A DNA stretch of 64,000 nucleotides from Chloroflexota bacterium (GCA_016191875.1 JACPVG010000001.1:28482-92481); one strand, 5' to 3'. Counted from the stretch's first letter, positions 1-8,960 are shown. Notes: generated from the letters alone by a model not told the origin. Numbers and translations are program-made.

Positions 1-2610
1 GGCGGCGTCGTGGACGTCGGCGCGATCGACCCGACGCCGTTCGCCTTTGTGGTCACCGGCCTGGGGTTTTCGTGGAGCCTGTTCAGCAACCGCCTGCTGG
101 AAGTCATCAGCATCGCCCATGAAGCCGTGGTCCGCAGCATCAACGACGGCGTCATCGTGCTGGACGCCCACGGCAGCATTGTGGACGTGAACCCGGCCGC
201 CGAGATGCTGCTGAACGATTCGGCCCGCAGCCTGGTGGGCAAGCCCGCCAGCGCACTGGAGCGGCGGCTGCCCGGCCTGGGAAACCCGGCCGACCAGGCG
301 GCCTATCAGGAGCGCGACCTGGCCGTGGAACACGCCGGGCGCCAGACGTTCCTCGGCCTGCGCGTCCACCCGGTGCATGGCCCGGAAGGCCAGCTGGTCG
401 GGCGCGTCCTGCACCTCAGCGACATCTCCCGCCGCAAGCAGGCCGAAGCCAATCTGGAGCACACCCAGGCCTCCTATTACCACATCCTCGACAACCTGGA
501 AGACCCGTTCTTCGAGGCCGACACGGAAGGCCGCCTGACCTATGTGAACAAGGCGTTCCTGCAGGCCATCGGCTACGAACGCAAAGAGGTCATCGGTCAG
601 ACCTTCCGGCGCTTCACCGCGCCCGATTCCATCCGCCGGGTGATGGAGCAGTTCCGCGACATGTACGCCACCGGCCAGCCGGTCAAGCCGTTCCAGTACA
701 ACTACCGCGGCCGGGATGGCGGCATCGGCTACGGGGAACTCTCTGCCACGCCCATCCGCTTCCTGGAGCGCATCACTGGCTCGCGCGGCGTCATCCGCGA
801 CATGACCGAGCGCATCGTGACCGAACAGGAGCTGCGCCGGGCGCGCGAAGCCGCCGAAGCGCGCGCCAGTGAACTCTCTGCCATCAACCGCGTCGCGGAT
901 GCGGTGGCCAGCACGCTCGATCTGGAGAACATGCTCCAGACGGTGTGCAAAGAAATGGCGTCCATCTTCGACGTGCGCAACGCTGGCATCGGCCTGCTGG
1001 ACAACGACCGCAAGGCGCTGCGCATCGTGGCCTTCACCAGCAATCAGGAAGGCGAGGCAGACGCCACCGGGTTGGAATTGCCGCTGGAAGGTAACGCCTC
1101 CACCGAGCAGGTGATCCGGACGCGCAGGCCGGTCATCGTCAGCAACGCCCAATCGGCGCGCGAGACCGAGGCGATACACGACCTGATGAAGGAACGCGGC
1201 ACCACCGGCATCCTGATTGTGCCATTGCTGGCGCGCGGCCAGGTCATCGGCACCATCGGCATGCCGGCGCGCCGGCCAGACCAGGTCTTTAGCGAGACCG
1301 AGGTCGCCCTGGCGGCCACCATCGCCAGCCAGATCGCCAGCGCCATTGAGAACGCCCGGCTGTACGGCAGCACGGAAAAGGCGCTGGGGGCGGTGGAACG
1401 CGACCTGGAGATCGGCCGCAACATCCAGAGCGGGTTCTTCCCCGAGGACCTGCCCGCTGTGGATGGCTGGGAGATCGCCGCCCGCTTCCGGGCCGCCCGC
1501 CAGGTGGCCGGCGACTTCTACGATTCTTTCCGGCTGGGGGATTCGAACCTGGTGGCCGTTCTCATCGCCGACGTATGCGACAAAGGCGTGGGCGCGGCCC
1601 TGTTCATGGTGCTCTTTCGCAGCCTGGTGCGCGCGTTCGCCGAGTACCACAGCGCCGTGAAATCGCCTGCCGAGCGCCTGCTCAAGATCATCACCAGCAC
1701 AAACAACTACATCGCCACCACCCATGGCCGCTCCAACATGTTCGCCACCATGTTCATCGGCCTTCTGGACGATAGGAAGAACACGATACATTACGTGAAC
1801 GCCGGGCATGAAGCCCCCCTGCTCCTGGACGCCGACGGCCAGTTGAAGCAGCGCCTGGAGCCCACTGGCCCGGCCGCTGGCCTGTTCCCGGACCTGGCTT
1901 TTGAAGTGAAGAAGGTCACACTCAAGCCGGGCGACATGCTGCTTGCCTTCACCGACGGCGTGACCGACGCCCGCGACCCCGCCGGCGAGTTCTTCAGCGA
2001 AAACCGTGTGCTGGCCGTCGCCCGCCAGGTCTGGCCCTCGGCCTTCAGTCTGATGACCGACCTCGAGTACCGTCTGCTGGCGCATAGCGGGGAGCGCAGC
2101 CAGTACGACGACATTACCATGATCGCCCTGCGGCGCAACCTGCAAGAGCAGGCTGAGACGCACGAGTTTGAGCGCCCGGCTCTGCTGGAGAACCTGCCTG
2201 CCCTGCGCGGCTTTGTGGAGCAGGCCGCCAACCGCATGCGCCTGCCTGACGAAACCTGCTTTGCCTTCAAACTGGCGGTGGACGAAGCCTGCGCCAACGT
2301 GATCGAGCACGGTTATGCGGGCCAGGAAGGCGGCCCGGTGCGCCTGCGGCTTGAACGCCAGGCGGGCGCCGCCCGGCTGACCATCGTGGACTGGGGCCAA
2401 CCCTTCGCGCCGAAAGACGCTCCCAGGCCCGACCTGCAGGCCGGCTGGGAAGAACGCCCCATCGGCGGGCTGGGACTGTACCTGATCGAAGAACTGATGG
2501 ATTCGGTGCGTTACATATCGCACCCCCAGGAAGGCAATCGCCTGATATTGGAAAAGGCCATCGCCAGCAACCCAGGAAGAGAGGAGCAAGATAATGGAAA
2601 CATCCGTTGA
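1..2610 (+). CDS. PAS/GAF-regulated SpoIIE-type PP2C phosphatase with C-terminal anti-sigma kinase domain (5' partial)
   Basis: The frame is open to base 1, so the true start lies upstream. The first residues (TPFAFVVTGLGFSWSLF, then LLEVISIAHEAVV) look like the end of the 7TM region of 7TM sensor proteins. Then follow a PAS domain (DGVIVLDAHGSIVDVNPAA), a second PAS (residues about 150-270), a GAF domain (about 290-440), a SpoIIE/PP2C phosphatase (about 470-680, with AGDFYD and FTDGVTDARD metal motifs) and an RsbW-like HATPase (about 705-850, LAVDEACANVIEHGYAG and GGLGLYLIEE). It should sense a signal, dephosphorylate a STAS antagonist and possibly rephosphorylate it. It overlaps the STAS gene by 17 nt, so the two are translationally coupled. 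Confidence 0.93.
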   Translation, partial: GGVVDVGAIDPTPFAFVVTGLGFSWSLFSNRLLEVISIAHEAVVRSINDGVIVLDAHGSIVDVNPAAEMLLNDSARSLVGKPASALERRLPGLGNPADQAAYQERDLAVEHAGRQTFLGLRVHPVHGPEGQLVGRVLHLSDISRRKQAEANLEHTQASYYHILDNLEDPFFEADTEGRLTYVNKAFLQAIGYERKEVIGQTFRRFTAPDSIRRVMEQFRDMYATGQPVKPFQYNYRGRDGGIGYGELSATPIRFLERITGSRGVIRDMTERIVTEQELRRAREAAEARASELSAINRVADAVASTLDLENMLQTVCKEMASIFDVRNAGIGLLDNDRKALRIVAFTSNQEGEADATGLELPLEGNASTEQVIRTRRPVIVSNAQSARETEAIHDLMKERGTTGILIVPLLARGQVIGTIGMPARRPDQVFSETEVALAATIASQIASAIENARLYGSTEKALGAVERDLEIGRNIQSGFFPEDLPAVDGWEIAARFRAARQVAGDFYDSFRLGDSNLVAVLIADVCDKGVGAALFMVLFRSLVRAFAEYHSAVKSPAERLLKIITSTNNYIATTHGRSNMFATMFIGLLDDRKNTIHYVNAGHEAPLLLDADGQLKQRLEPTGPAAGLFPDLAFEVKKVTLKPGDMLLAFTDGVTDARDPAGEFFSENRVLAVARQVWPSAFSLMTDLEYRLLAHSGERSQYDDITMIALRRNLQEQAETHEFERPALLENLPALRGFVEQAANRMRLPDETCFAFKLAVDEACANVIEHGYAGQEGGPVRLRLERQAGAARLTIVDWGQPFAPKDAPRPDLQAGWEERPIGGLGLYLIEELMDSVRYISHPQEGNRLILEKAIASNPGREEQDNGNIR

Positions 2611-2932
2611 AATGGTGGGCAGCGTGGCGGTCGTGGCCGTCTCCGGCAGCATCGATGCGTTGACCGCCCCGGAACTCGCCGCCGCCATAAACCAGCAGAT
2701 CGAGGAGGGCCACACCAATCTGGTGGCCGACCTGGCCGGCGTGGAGTACACCTCCAGCGCCGGGCTGCGTGTGCTCCTGGGAGCCGTGAAGGAAACCCGC
2801 AGCCGGGGCGGCGACCTGCGCCTGGCGGGCATCCGCCCGGATGTGAAGAAGGTGCTCGACCTGAGCGGCTTCACCAGCATCCTCAAGCACTACCCGGATC
2901 GCGGTTCGGCCGTGGACTCATACGGCGGCTAG
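2594..2932 (+). CDS. STAS-domain anti-anti-sigma factor (SpoIIAA/RsbV-like)
   Basis: This 112-residue protein is a single STAS domain. The motif EYTSSAGLRVLL carries the serine that is phosphorylated in SpoIIAA/RsbV proteins. Family knowledge: the unphosphorylated form binds an RsbW-type kinase and frees that kinase's partner; a SpoIIE-type phosphatase reactivates it. Both enzyme types are encoded nearby (1-2610 and 4775-5197). The start overlaps the upstream phosphatase gene, with GGAGAGG-like purines (AGAGAGGAGCAAG) just before the ATG. No sigma factor gene is visible nearby, so the final output is unknown. Confidence 0.93.
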   Translation: METSVEMVGSVAVVAVSGSIDALTAPELAAAINQQIEEGHTNLVADLAGVEYTSSAGLRVLLGAVKETRSRGGDLRLAGIRPDVKKVLDLSGFTSILKHYPDRGSAVDSYGG

Positions 2933-2938
2933 CGCCCC

Positions 2939-3781
2939 ATGCCATCCAAGAAACGCATCGCGCTGGTCATCGGCTCCGGCAGCGTCAAGTGCGCCGCGGC
3001 CCTGGGCCTGATGCGCGTCCTCGAACGCGAAGGGATCAGTGTGGATATGTATGTCGGCTGTTCGGGGGGCAGCCTGTATGCCGCTCTGCTGGCGCTTGGC
3101 ACACCGGTGGAGGCCATCGCCGAGATGAGCGCCGCCCTGTGGACGCGCGACCTGACCGCCCGGCCCAACCGCCGGGCGCTGTTGCAGGCGCTGGTCCCGG
3201 CATTGGTCAAATTCGACGCCCGCTTTTCCCTGCGAGACGACCGGCTGGTCAACCGCCGCCTGGAGGAAGTATATGGCGGTCACAGATTCGAGGAAGCCAA
3301 GACGCCGCTCTACATCACCGCCACCGATTTCATGACTGCCGAAATGGTCGTGCTTTCGCAAGGGGCCCTGTTCCCGGCCATCCGCGCCAGCATGGCGATT
3401 CCGCTCATCTTCCCGGCCTGGGAGCTTGACGGCCGCATGCTGGTGGACGGCTACCTCTCCGACCCGCTGCCGGTGGGCGTCGCCATCCGCGAAGGCGCGG
3501 ACGTCATCCTGGCGATGGGCTTCGAGGCCGCCTACCAATCGCGCCTGTCCACGCTGGCGCGCTACGTCTTCCAGTTCACCAGCGTGATGAGCAACAACCT
3601 GCTGACTGCCAATTTCGCCTTCCATAACCTGGCGCACCATTCCGAGGTGCTGCTGCTGGTGCCGGAATTCGAACAGAAAGTGGGCCTGTTCGACACCGAG
3701 AAGATTCCCTACGTCATCGAGGTGGGCGAAAAGGCCATGGAAAAGCAACTCCCCTACCTGCGGCAGTTGCTGGCCGCCTGA
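2939..3781 (+). CDS. Patatin-like phospholipase (copy 1)
   Basis: 280 residues with the patatin layout: a glycine-rich oxyanion segment near the N-terminus (GSGSVKCAAALG), the nucleophile elbow GCSGGS with Ser42, and the catalytic Asp170 in VDGYLSDPLP. It probably hydrolyses an acyl ester of a lipid at the inner face of the membrane (RssA/YlbK-like family); no signal peptide is seen. The oxyanion segment differs from the usual GGGxRG by having Lys-Cys (VKC), a feature shared with the next gene. It starts 6 nt after the STAS stop codon, so it looks like part of the partner-switching operon. Substrate unknown. Confidence 0.88.
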   Translation: MPSKKRIALVIGSGSVKCAAALGLMRVLEREGISVDMYVGCSGGSLYAALLALGTPVEAIAEMSAALWTRDLTARPNRRALLQALVPALVKFDARFSLRDDRLVNRRLEEVYGGHRFEEAKTPLYITATDFMTAEMVVLSQGALFPAIRASMAIPLIFPAWELDGRMLVDGYLSDPLPVGVAIREGADVILAMGFEAAYQSRLSTLARYVFQFTSVMSNNLLTANFAFHNLAHHSEVLLLVPEFEQKVGLFDTEKIPYVIEVGEKAMEKQLPYLRQLLAA

Positions 3782-3799
3782 CCCGCCAAGGAACTGCAC

Positions 3800-4633
3800 G
3801 TGAACTCCAAGAAAGTCTCCATCGTCATCGGTTCAGGCGGAATCAAATGCGCCGCCGCCATCGGGTTGGTGAAGGTCCTGGAAGCGGAAGGCATCCCCAT
3901 CGATCTGGTGGTGGGCTGCTCCGGCGGCAGTATGTACGCCGCCCTGATCGCTGCTGGCGTGACCGCCGAGGCCATGCAGGAAAGAACGCTGTTCCTGTGG
4001 ACCAGCGAGATCATGAAGGATTACACCAGCAACCTGAAAGCCACCCAGGACGGCTCCCTGCGCTTCAACGAGCGCAGCGGCCTGGTGGACGACTCGGTGA
4101 TGAACGAACGCCTGCATGCCGCCTTCGACGAATACCGCTTTGAGGGCCTGGCGCGCCCGCTGCGCCTGGTGGCCACCGACCTGATGAGGGGGGAACGGGT
4201 GGTGCTGGAGAAAGGCTCACTCTTTGATGCCGTGCGCGCCAGCCTGGCGATCCCGCTCATCTTCCCGCCCTGGGAGGTGAACGGGCAGCTGCTGGTGGAT
4301 GGCGCCGCCGTGGACCCCCTGCCGGTGGATGTCGCCATCCAGGAAGGCGCGGAGGTCATCATTGCCATGGGCTTCATGCTTTCCAATCGCGGGCGTATGC
4401 GCAGCATGACCGCCGTGCAGCAGCAGTTGAACAACATCTATATGAACAACCTGCTCAAGGCCACCTACGCTTTTTACAACCTGGCGCATCACGCCGAGAT
4501 CTTTCCCATCCTGCCCGATTTCGAAGAACCCCTGGGCATGTTCGACACGGATAAACTGCCGGACATCATCGCCCGCGGCGAAGCGGCGGCGCGGGCGGAA
4601 TTGCCGCGCATCGTGAGGCTGCTGGAGGCGTAG
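3800..4633 (+). CDS. Patatin-like phospholipase (copy 2)
   Basis: 277 residues, clearly paralogous to the preceding gene over its full length. It has the oxyanion region GSGGIKCAAAIG, the nucleophile elbow GCSGGS (Ser41) and the catalytic Asp167 in VDGAAVDPLP. The start is GTG at 3800 with an AAGGA-like site upstream, 18 nt after copy 1. No signal peptide or membrane segment is seen. The pair probably arose by tandem duplication. Linkage to phosphatase/STAS genes suggests lipase activity or expression under partner-switching control, which is an inference. Confidence 0.87.
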   Translation: MNSKKVSIVIGSGGIKCAAAIGLVKVLEAEGIPIDLVVGCSGGSMYAALIAAGVTAEAMQERTLFLWTSEIMKDYTSNLKATQDGSLRFNERSGLVDDSVMNERLHAAFDEYRFEGLARPLRLVATDLMRGERVVLEKGSLFDAVRASLAIPLIFPPWEVNGQLLVDGAAVDPLPVDVAIQEGAEVIIAMGFMLSNRGRMRSMTAVQQQLNNIYMNNLLKATYAFYNLAHHAEIFPILPDFEEPLGMFDTDKLPDIIARGEAAARAELPRIVRLLEA

Positions 4634-4649
4634 ATCAAGCCGACGGCTG

Positions 4650-4677
4650 ACAAAAACAACCTCCCGCGGGGGGTTGT
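4650..4677 (-). terminator. Rho-independent terminator of the RsbW-type kinase gene
   Basis: An inverted repeat at 4656-4677 (arms ACAACC and GGTTGT around CCCGCGGG) is followed, read on the minus strand, by a run of five T (plus-strand A at 4652-4656). It lies about 100 nt beyond the stop codon of the minus-strand gene at 4775. Confidence 0.75.
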
Positions 4678-4697
4678 AGGTTTCGGCCATAGTAGCA

Positions 4698-4719
4698 GGG
4701 GTGCAGCATACTGCACCCC
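4698..4719. terminator. Perfect 9-bp hairpin between convergent genes
   Basis: GGGGTGCAG, loop CATA, CTGCACCCC: a perfect stem without a T-run, between the convergent ends of patatin copy 2 and the RsbW-type gene. The same GCAGCATxCTGC core recurs at 60741-60770 and, less exactly, at 44178 and 19625, so it is likely a dispersed palindrome used at gene ends. Confidence 0.6.
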
Positions 4720-4774
4720 TATGGATTCTTCCACAGGGCGATTGCCGGGCAAGCAGCCCGGCAGATGGACACCG

Positions 4775-5197
4775 TCATTCCCCCAAATACTTCGTAAACG
4801 TCAGGATGTTCCCTTCCGGCGTGACGGCGTAATCAATATTGTCCATCGTTTCATAGATTAGGAACAGCCCCAGGCCTCCCTCCGGGCGCTTCTCCAGCGG
4901 CGCGGCGATATCCGGCGTCGGCCGTTCGGCTGGCTCAAACGCACGCCCGAAATCCGTAAGATGCACGACCGCCTTATCCGGGCCGAATTTCAATTCCAGA
5001 ATGATCGAACCCGGGTCCATCCCGGCGTAGCCGTGCTGGATGACGTTGGTGCAGGCTTCATCCACCGCCAGACGCAGGGCAAAAACGGTGTCGGCGTCAA
5101 CGCCCTCAGTCGCACAGGCCGCGGCGATGAAGTCGCGGAATTTCGCCAGGTTCTCCAGTTCGGCGGCCAGCGTCAGGCGGTGGGGAATTCTCGCCAT
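4775..5197 (-). CDS. Anti-sigma factor serine kinase, RsbW/SpoIIAB-like HATPase
   Basis: 140 residues forming one HATPase_c_2 domain: N-box LAVDEACTNVIQHGYAG, then the G1 region (DFGRAFEP) and the G2 box GGLGLFLIYE. It resembles the C-terminal domain of the phosphatase at 1-2610 (LAVDEACANVIEHGYAG, GGLGLYLIEE), so the two are paralogues. It should phosphorylate a STAS antagonist and hold an unknown partner. AGGAG stands 6 nt before the ATG. It lies 9 nt downstream of the gene at 5207-6094, so the two form an operon. Confidence 0.9.
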   Translation of the reverse strand: MARIPHRLTLAAELENLAKFRDFIAAACATEGVDADTVFALRLAVDEACTNVIQHGYAGMDPGSIILELKFGPDKAVVHLTDFGRAFEPAERPTPDIAAPLEKRPEGGLGLFLIYETMDNIDYAVTPEGNILTFTKYLGE

Positions 5198-5206
5198 GCC
5201 ATTCTC

Positions 5207-6094
5207 CTAATAAGGGACGTCCGGGGCGGTGTTCACGCCCGCCGGACGGCCGATCTGCTTGACCATCCGCAGGCCGTCCCAGCGTTTCTCGAGCGTTGCG
5301 AGGATGCCGTCGTGAATCGCCCAGGCGCGGCCACGGATTCCGGCAGCCTGCTCAGGACCTCTGAACAGTGTGCTGTCATCCAAAGCCTTTTGCAGCGCGC
5401 CGCCCGGCTGGAATTCTGTATGGATCTGCTCCATCAGTTTGTGGCCGGTCACGTAGGCAAACCCGCGTCGCTCGAACACCCAGGCTGAGACGTACGAGAC
5501 CGGCTCAAGGTAGTAGGCGTGGTGGGCCATTGTGGTGAGGAACGCCTCAAGGCGGGCAAACACCTGCCTGGAGAGCGCCAGGCCGGCGCGTACCTGGCCG
5601 GGAGCCAGCCCGGCCTGCATGGCACGGGCCTCCTCTGGCAGGTTGCGGTGCACCGCGCCGAAGTGGGTGGCGCGGCCCTGCTCATCGCGGTCGATGCCGA
5701 ACTTCTCAGCCGCCGGATCATTGAGGATGAGGAAGTTCAGGTCGATGCCATTGAAGGCATTGTCCGACAGTTCCAGGTCAAAGAAGATGTCCTCCGGATC
5801 TTCCCCGGCCCAGGCGAACAGGCGCAGCTTGCCGCCGCCTTCTTCGGCTTCCAGGGCGACCCGGGGCACGCCCTGGGCATCCTTCCAGGTGCGCGGGTTG
5901 ACAGCCACAGCGGCCAGCAGTTCGATGGGTACCAGCGCGCGGTACAGACGCAATTTGGCGTTCTCCGGCAGGCTATTGATAGCCTGAATGGAAACCGGCA
6001 GGCTGGCATCGCCAATCAATTGCGTGACCGGAATACTGCCCGGTTCGGGGCCATGGCGGACAGGTTCGGTTTTGACGCGCAGATTGCGGAACAT
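5207..6094 (-). CDS. Conserved hypothetical protein (about 295 aa)
   Basis: I do not recognise a domain. The protein looks soluble, with no signal peptide or membrane segment. It has an acidic, aromatic middle part (DPEDIFFDLELSDNAFNGID, then DLNFLILNDP) and a C-terminal half with YYLEPVSYVSAWVFERRGF. I chose the ATG at 6094 (MFRNLRVKTE); the frame also opens at 6127, eleven codons earlier. It sits 9 nt upstream of the RsbW-type kinase gene, so it may be that kinase's partner or a co-regulated protein; this is inference from position only. Confidence 0.75.
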   Translation of the reverse strand: MFRNLRVKTEPVRHGPEPGSIPVTQLIGDASLPVSIQAINSLPENAKLRLYRALVPIELLAAVAVNPRTWKDAQGVPRVALEAEEGGGKLRLFAWAGEDPEDIFFDLELSDNAFNGIDLNFLILNDPAAEKFGIDRDEQGRATHFGAVHRNLPEEARAMQAGLAPGQVRAGLALSRQVFARLEAFLTTMAHHAYYLEPVSYVSAWVFERRGFAYVTGHKLMEQIHTEFQPGGALQKALDDSTLFRGPEQAAGIRGRAWAIHDGILATLEKRWDGLRMVKQIGRPAGVNTAPDVPY

Positions 6095-6166
6095 CGTTTT
6101 CCTTACCGCTCGGACAAGACTATCCAACTATACACGCAGCCGGGATGTGCGTCCACCTCTGTTGAC

Positions 6167-6589
6167 TCATTTCCAGTTCACCAGCAGCAAACCAATGAGG
6201 CACACCACCAGGCCGGTCGCGTTCAGCGGCGTGATGTGCTCTTTGAACAGGAGCAGCCCAACCGGAATGAGCAGAAGGGCTACCGCGACATTGCTGATGA
6301 GCGCCGCGAGGCTGATGTTCCAGCCCAGCCGGTAGGCCAGCAGGAAACCCAGTTCCAGGCCGACGATGGACGCGCCCAAGCCGACGCTGGCCCAGTTCAC
6401 CTGGCGCAGTTCGGCCAGCAGACCGGTTTGGAGCGGGAAGAACGGCAGGAGGAGCAGGCTTATGACAGCGGCCACAAGATACGCGACCGTCAACGCCAGC
6501 ATGGGATTGACCTGGCCCGGCGTGAGTTTCTGGAAGATGTGGTAAATAACATTGGATACGACCGTGAGGGCTATGGCGGTATAGAACAT
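6167..6589 (-). CDS. Small DMT-superfamily membrane protein (single EamA-like unit)
   Basis: 140 residues with about five hydrophobic helices and the EamA/DMT signature near the C-terminus (FKEHITPLNATGLVVCLIGLLLV). Usual EamA transporters have two such units (about 290 residues). This one has a single unit, as in small multidrug or undecaprenyl-carrier DMT proteins that work as dimers. GGAG stands 6 nt before the ATG. Substrate unknown. Confidence 0.75.
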   Translation of the reverse strand: MFYTAIALTVVSNVIYHIFQKLTPGQVNPMLALTVAYLVAAVISLLLLPFFPLQTGLLAELRQVNWASVGLGASIVGLELGFLLAYRLGWNISLAALISNVAVALLLIPVGLLLFKEHITPLNATGLVVCLIGLLLVNWK

Positions 6590-6696
6590 GGCAGGCTCCG
6601 ATTGGGTGGAGGAAATTGCAGCGATTTTACCTGCGCTTTACACCGGCAGGATACAATCTGAGACGAATTGGCCTGATGGACGATTGGAGGATCAAG

Positions 6697-7386
6697 ATGA
6701 ACAGACCGGAATTTGCCGCCCCCACCCGCCGCGAGATCCTGAAAGTGCTCACCCTTGCGCCGCTTGCGGCCTGGCTGGCGGCCTGCGCCCGCGCCCTCGG
6801 CATCCAGACCCAACCGGCCGCGACCCCCACCGCCACGCCCTGGTCGTTGTTGCAACCCGCGCCCACCGAAACCGCTCGGCCGCTTGCTCTGGAGCCAACG
6901 CCGGCCTGCGGCGACGATGACGACGACCCCACGCCGGAGCAGACCGAGGGCCCGTTTTTCACGCCCAGCAGTCCGGAGCGGGCATCTCTGCTCGAAAATG
7001 GATTGAACGGCACGCGACTGCTGGTGACCGGGCAGGTGCTCGCAACCGGCTGCCAGCCAGTGGCCGGCGCGCTGTTGGATTTCTGGCACTGTGATTCGGA
7101 CGGCGTGTACGACAATGAAGGCTATACGCTGCGCGGCCATCAGTTCGCCGATGAGCAGGGCCGCTATGCGCTGGAAACCATCCTGCCCGGCGTGTATCCC
7201 GGCCGCACGCGCCACATCCACGTCAAGGTACAGGCCCCCAACCAGCCCATCCTGACGACACAATTGTATTTCCCGGACGAAGCCGCCAACGCCCGCGATG
7301 GGATCTTCGATGCCCGCCTGGTGATGGACATGGCGGAATCAGGTGATGGCCTGGCAGGTGCGTTCGACTTCGTGTTAGAGGTATAA
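6697..7386 (+). CDS. Tat-exported lipoprotein of the intradiol ring-cleavage dioxygenase family
   Basis: 229 residues. The N-terminus has a Tat motif (TRREILK, Arg11-Arg12), a short hydrophobic stretch and the lipobox LAAC (Cys30), then a Pro/Thr-rich linker. The rest is a protocatechuate 3,4-dioxygenase-like beta-barrel: TEGPFF, LLDFWHCDSDGVYDN, then YPGRTRHIHVKV. The two Tyr and the HxH expected to bind non-haem Fe(III) are present. Soluble homologues cleave catechols; exported lipoprotein forms have unclear substrates. The ATG at 6697 is chosen because GGAGG precedes it by 6 nt and it gives the Tat signal; the frame opens earlier at 6616. A TACAAT -10 box is seen near 6654. Confidence 0.85.
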   Translation: MNRPEFAAPTRREILKVLTLAPLAAWLAACARALGIQTQPAATPTATPWSLLQPAPTETARPLALEPTPACGDDDDDPTPEQTEGPFFTPSSPERASLLENGLNGTRLLVTGQVLATGCQPVAGALLDFWHCDSDGVYDNEGYTLRGHQFADEQGRYALETILPGVYPGRTRHIHVKVQAPNQPILTTQLYFPDEAANARDGIFDARLVMDMAESGDGLAGAFDFVLEV

Positions 7387-7406
7387 GGCAGGCTTTCGCA
7401 CTGCCC

Positions 7407-8960
7407 TTACGCGAGCTTCTCAAGGCGCGCCCAGCGGCGCAGCAGCACGCAGGCGCGGTAGCGGTCTTCCCGATATTCGCCGTAAAGATGGTCGAGGACG
7501 GCCAGGGCTTTCGAGTAGCCGAATTCCCTGCCCCAGGCCAGCGGCCCTTTGGGGTAGTTCACGCCCAGGCGCATCGCCAGGTCGATGGTGTCGGCATCGG
7601 CCACGCCTTCGAGTACGGCGAATGCGGCCTCGTTGACGAGTTGGAAGACGATGCGCGGCAGGACCAGGCCGGGCGAATCCCTGACCCAGACCGGTATCTT
7701 CCCCAAGGCCCGGATAGTCTCCTCGGCTGTGGCGCGGAATTCATCTCCCAACGCCGGGCTGGCGACCAGTGTGACCGCCTTCCCTCCGGCAAAGAACAGG
7801 CCGTCGAAACCCACCAACCGTTCCGGCTCATCCGCCTGGGCGGCCAGTTCGGCCAGGGTCATGTCGACGCACTGCACGAACACCGGCAGTTCGGCCCGCG
7901 TCCCGGCCAGATATACGTTCATATGCTCGACCAGAAACTCATCCCTCCCGGCGGCGACAAACGCCGCCTGCGGCGGCATGCCGGGCGGCGTGACCACATC
8001 GGCCTGCACGCCGATGCCTTCAAGGTATTCCTTGAGCCCAGGCGCCCACGAGCCCTCGCTTATGAAAACCGCGCCCTGCAAGGTCGGCGCGGGCGGCTGC
8101 GGCAGTTCTCGCTGGCCCTCCTCGCTGTAGGCATAGAAACCCCTGCCGGTCTTTCGTCCCAGCATGCCGGCCTGCATCTTCTGTATTTGGATGGGATGCG
8201 GGCGGTAGCGCGGCTCACCGAAGGTCTGCTCGTACATGCTCTGCATGGCCGTGGCGTTGATGTCGATGCCGATGAGATCCATCAGCCGGAACGGGCCCAT
8301 GCGGAAGCCCGCGCTCTGTTCGGCCAGCAGATCAATCGCCTCAAGGCTTGCCGCCCCTTCCCCCAACAGGCGCAGGGCTTCGCCATAATAGGGCCGCGCC
8401 ACCCGGTTGACGATGAAGCCGGGCGTGTCGCCGGTGACGACTGGCGTCTTGCCCAGGGACTCTGCCAGCGCGACCAGAGACTGCACTGCATCATCGCGGG
8501 ACTGGGCGGCGCGCACCACCTCCACCAGCGGCAGAAGCGGCGCGGGGTTGAAGAAATGCATCCCGGCGGCGCGGCCGGGGTCGGCCAGGACGGAGGCGAC
8601 GGCAGTGACCGCCAGCGTGCTGGTGTTGCTGGCCAGGATGGCAGGCGGCGGGCAGATGCCATCCAGGGCGCGGAAGAGGTCCTGCTTGGCGGCCAGGTCT
8701 TCGATGATGGCTTCGATGACGATATCCGCGGGAGCCAGGGCCGCCGGGTCCGGCGCATAGGTCACTTTGCCCGCGTTCTCACTGAGCCCCTTTTTTGCCA
8801 GGAACGTTTCGATGTACTCCCGCGCCTTTTCGAGCGCGCCGGGGAACGAATCCTGGAGGATGACGCGGTAGCCCTGGTAGAGGGCGGCCAGGGCGATGCC
8901 GCTGCCCATCGTGCCCGCGCCGACAATGCCGAGGGTGGTGGACTCCGGGGAGATATTCAT
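7407..8960 (-). CDS. 3-hydroxyacyl-CoA dehydrogenase (PaaH/FadB-like, duplicated C-terminal domain)
   Basis: 517 residues. The N-terminal NAD-binding Rossmann motif GIVGAGTMGSGIA is followed by the first C-terminal domain (ASNTSTLAVTAVAS, GMHFFNPAPLLPLVEVV, GFIVNRVARPYYGEALRL). A linker then leads to a second C-terminal domain (DSPGLVLPRIVFQLVNEAAF, GVNYPKGPLAWG). This long form is typical of 3-hydroxyacyl- or 3-hydroxyadipyl-CoA dehydrogenases. It oxidises (S)-3-hydroxyacyl-CoA to 3-ketoacyl-CoA with NAD. The ATG at 8960 is chosen because the Rossmann motif follows at once; the open frame extends further upstream. It lies 52 nt after the enoyl-CoA hydratase gene, and the two catalyse successive steps. 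Confidence 0.93.
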   Translation of the reverse strand: MNISPESTTLGIVGAGTMGSGIALAALYQGYRVILQDSFPGALEKAREYIETFLAKKGLSENAGKVTYAPDPAALAPADIVIEAIIEDLAAKQDLFRALDGICPPPAILASNTSTLAVTAVASVLADPGRAAGMHFFNPAPLLPLVEVVRAAQSRDDAVQSLVALAESLGKTPVVTGDTPGFIVNRVARPYYGEALRLLGEGAASLEAIDLLAEQSAGFRMGPFRLMDLIGIDINATAMQSMYEQTFGEPRYRPHPIQIQKMQAGMLGRKTGRGFYAYSEEGQRELPQPPAPTLQGAVFISEGSWAPGLKEYLEGIGVQADVVTPPGMPPQAAFVAAGRDEFLVEHMNVYLAGTRAELPVFVQCVDMTLAELAAQADEPERLVGFDGLFFAGGKAVTLVASPALGDEFRATAEETIRALGKIPVWVRDSPGLVLPRIVFQLVNEAAFAVLEGVADADTIDLAMRLGVNYPKGPLAWGREFGYSKALAVLDHLYGEYREDRYRACVLLRRWARLEKLA

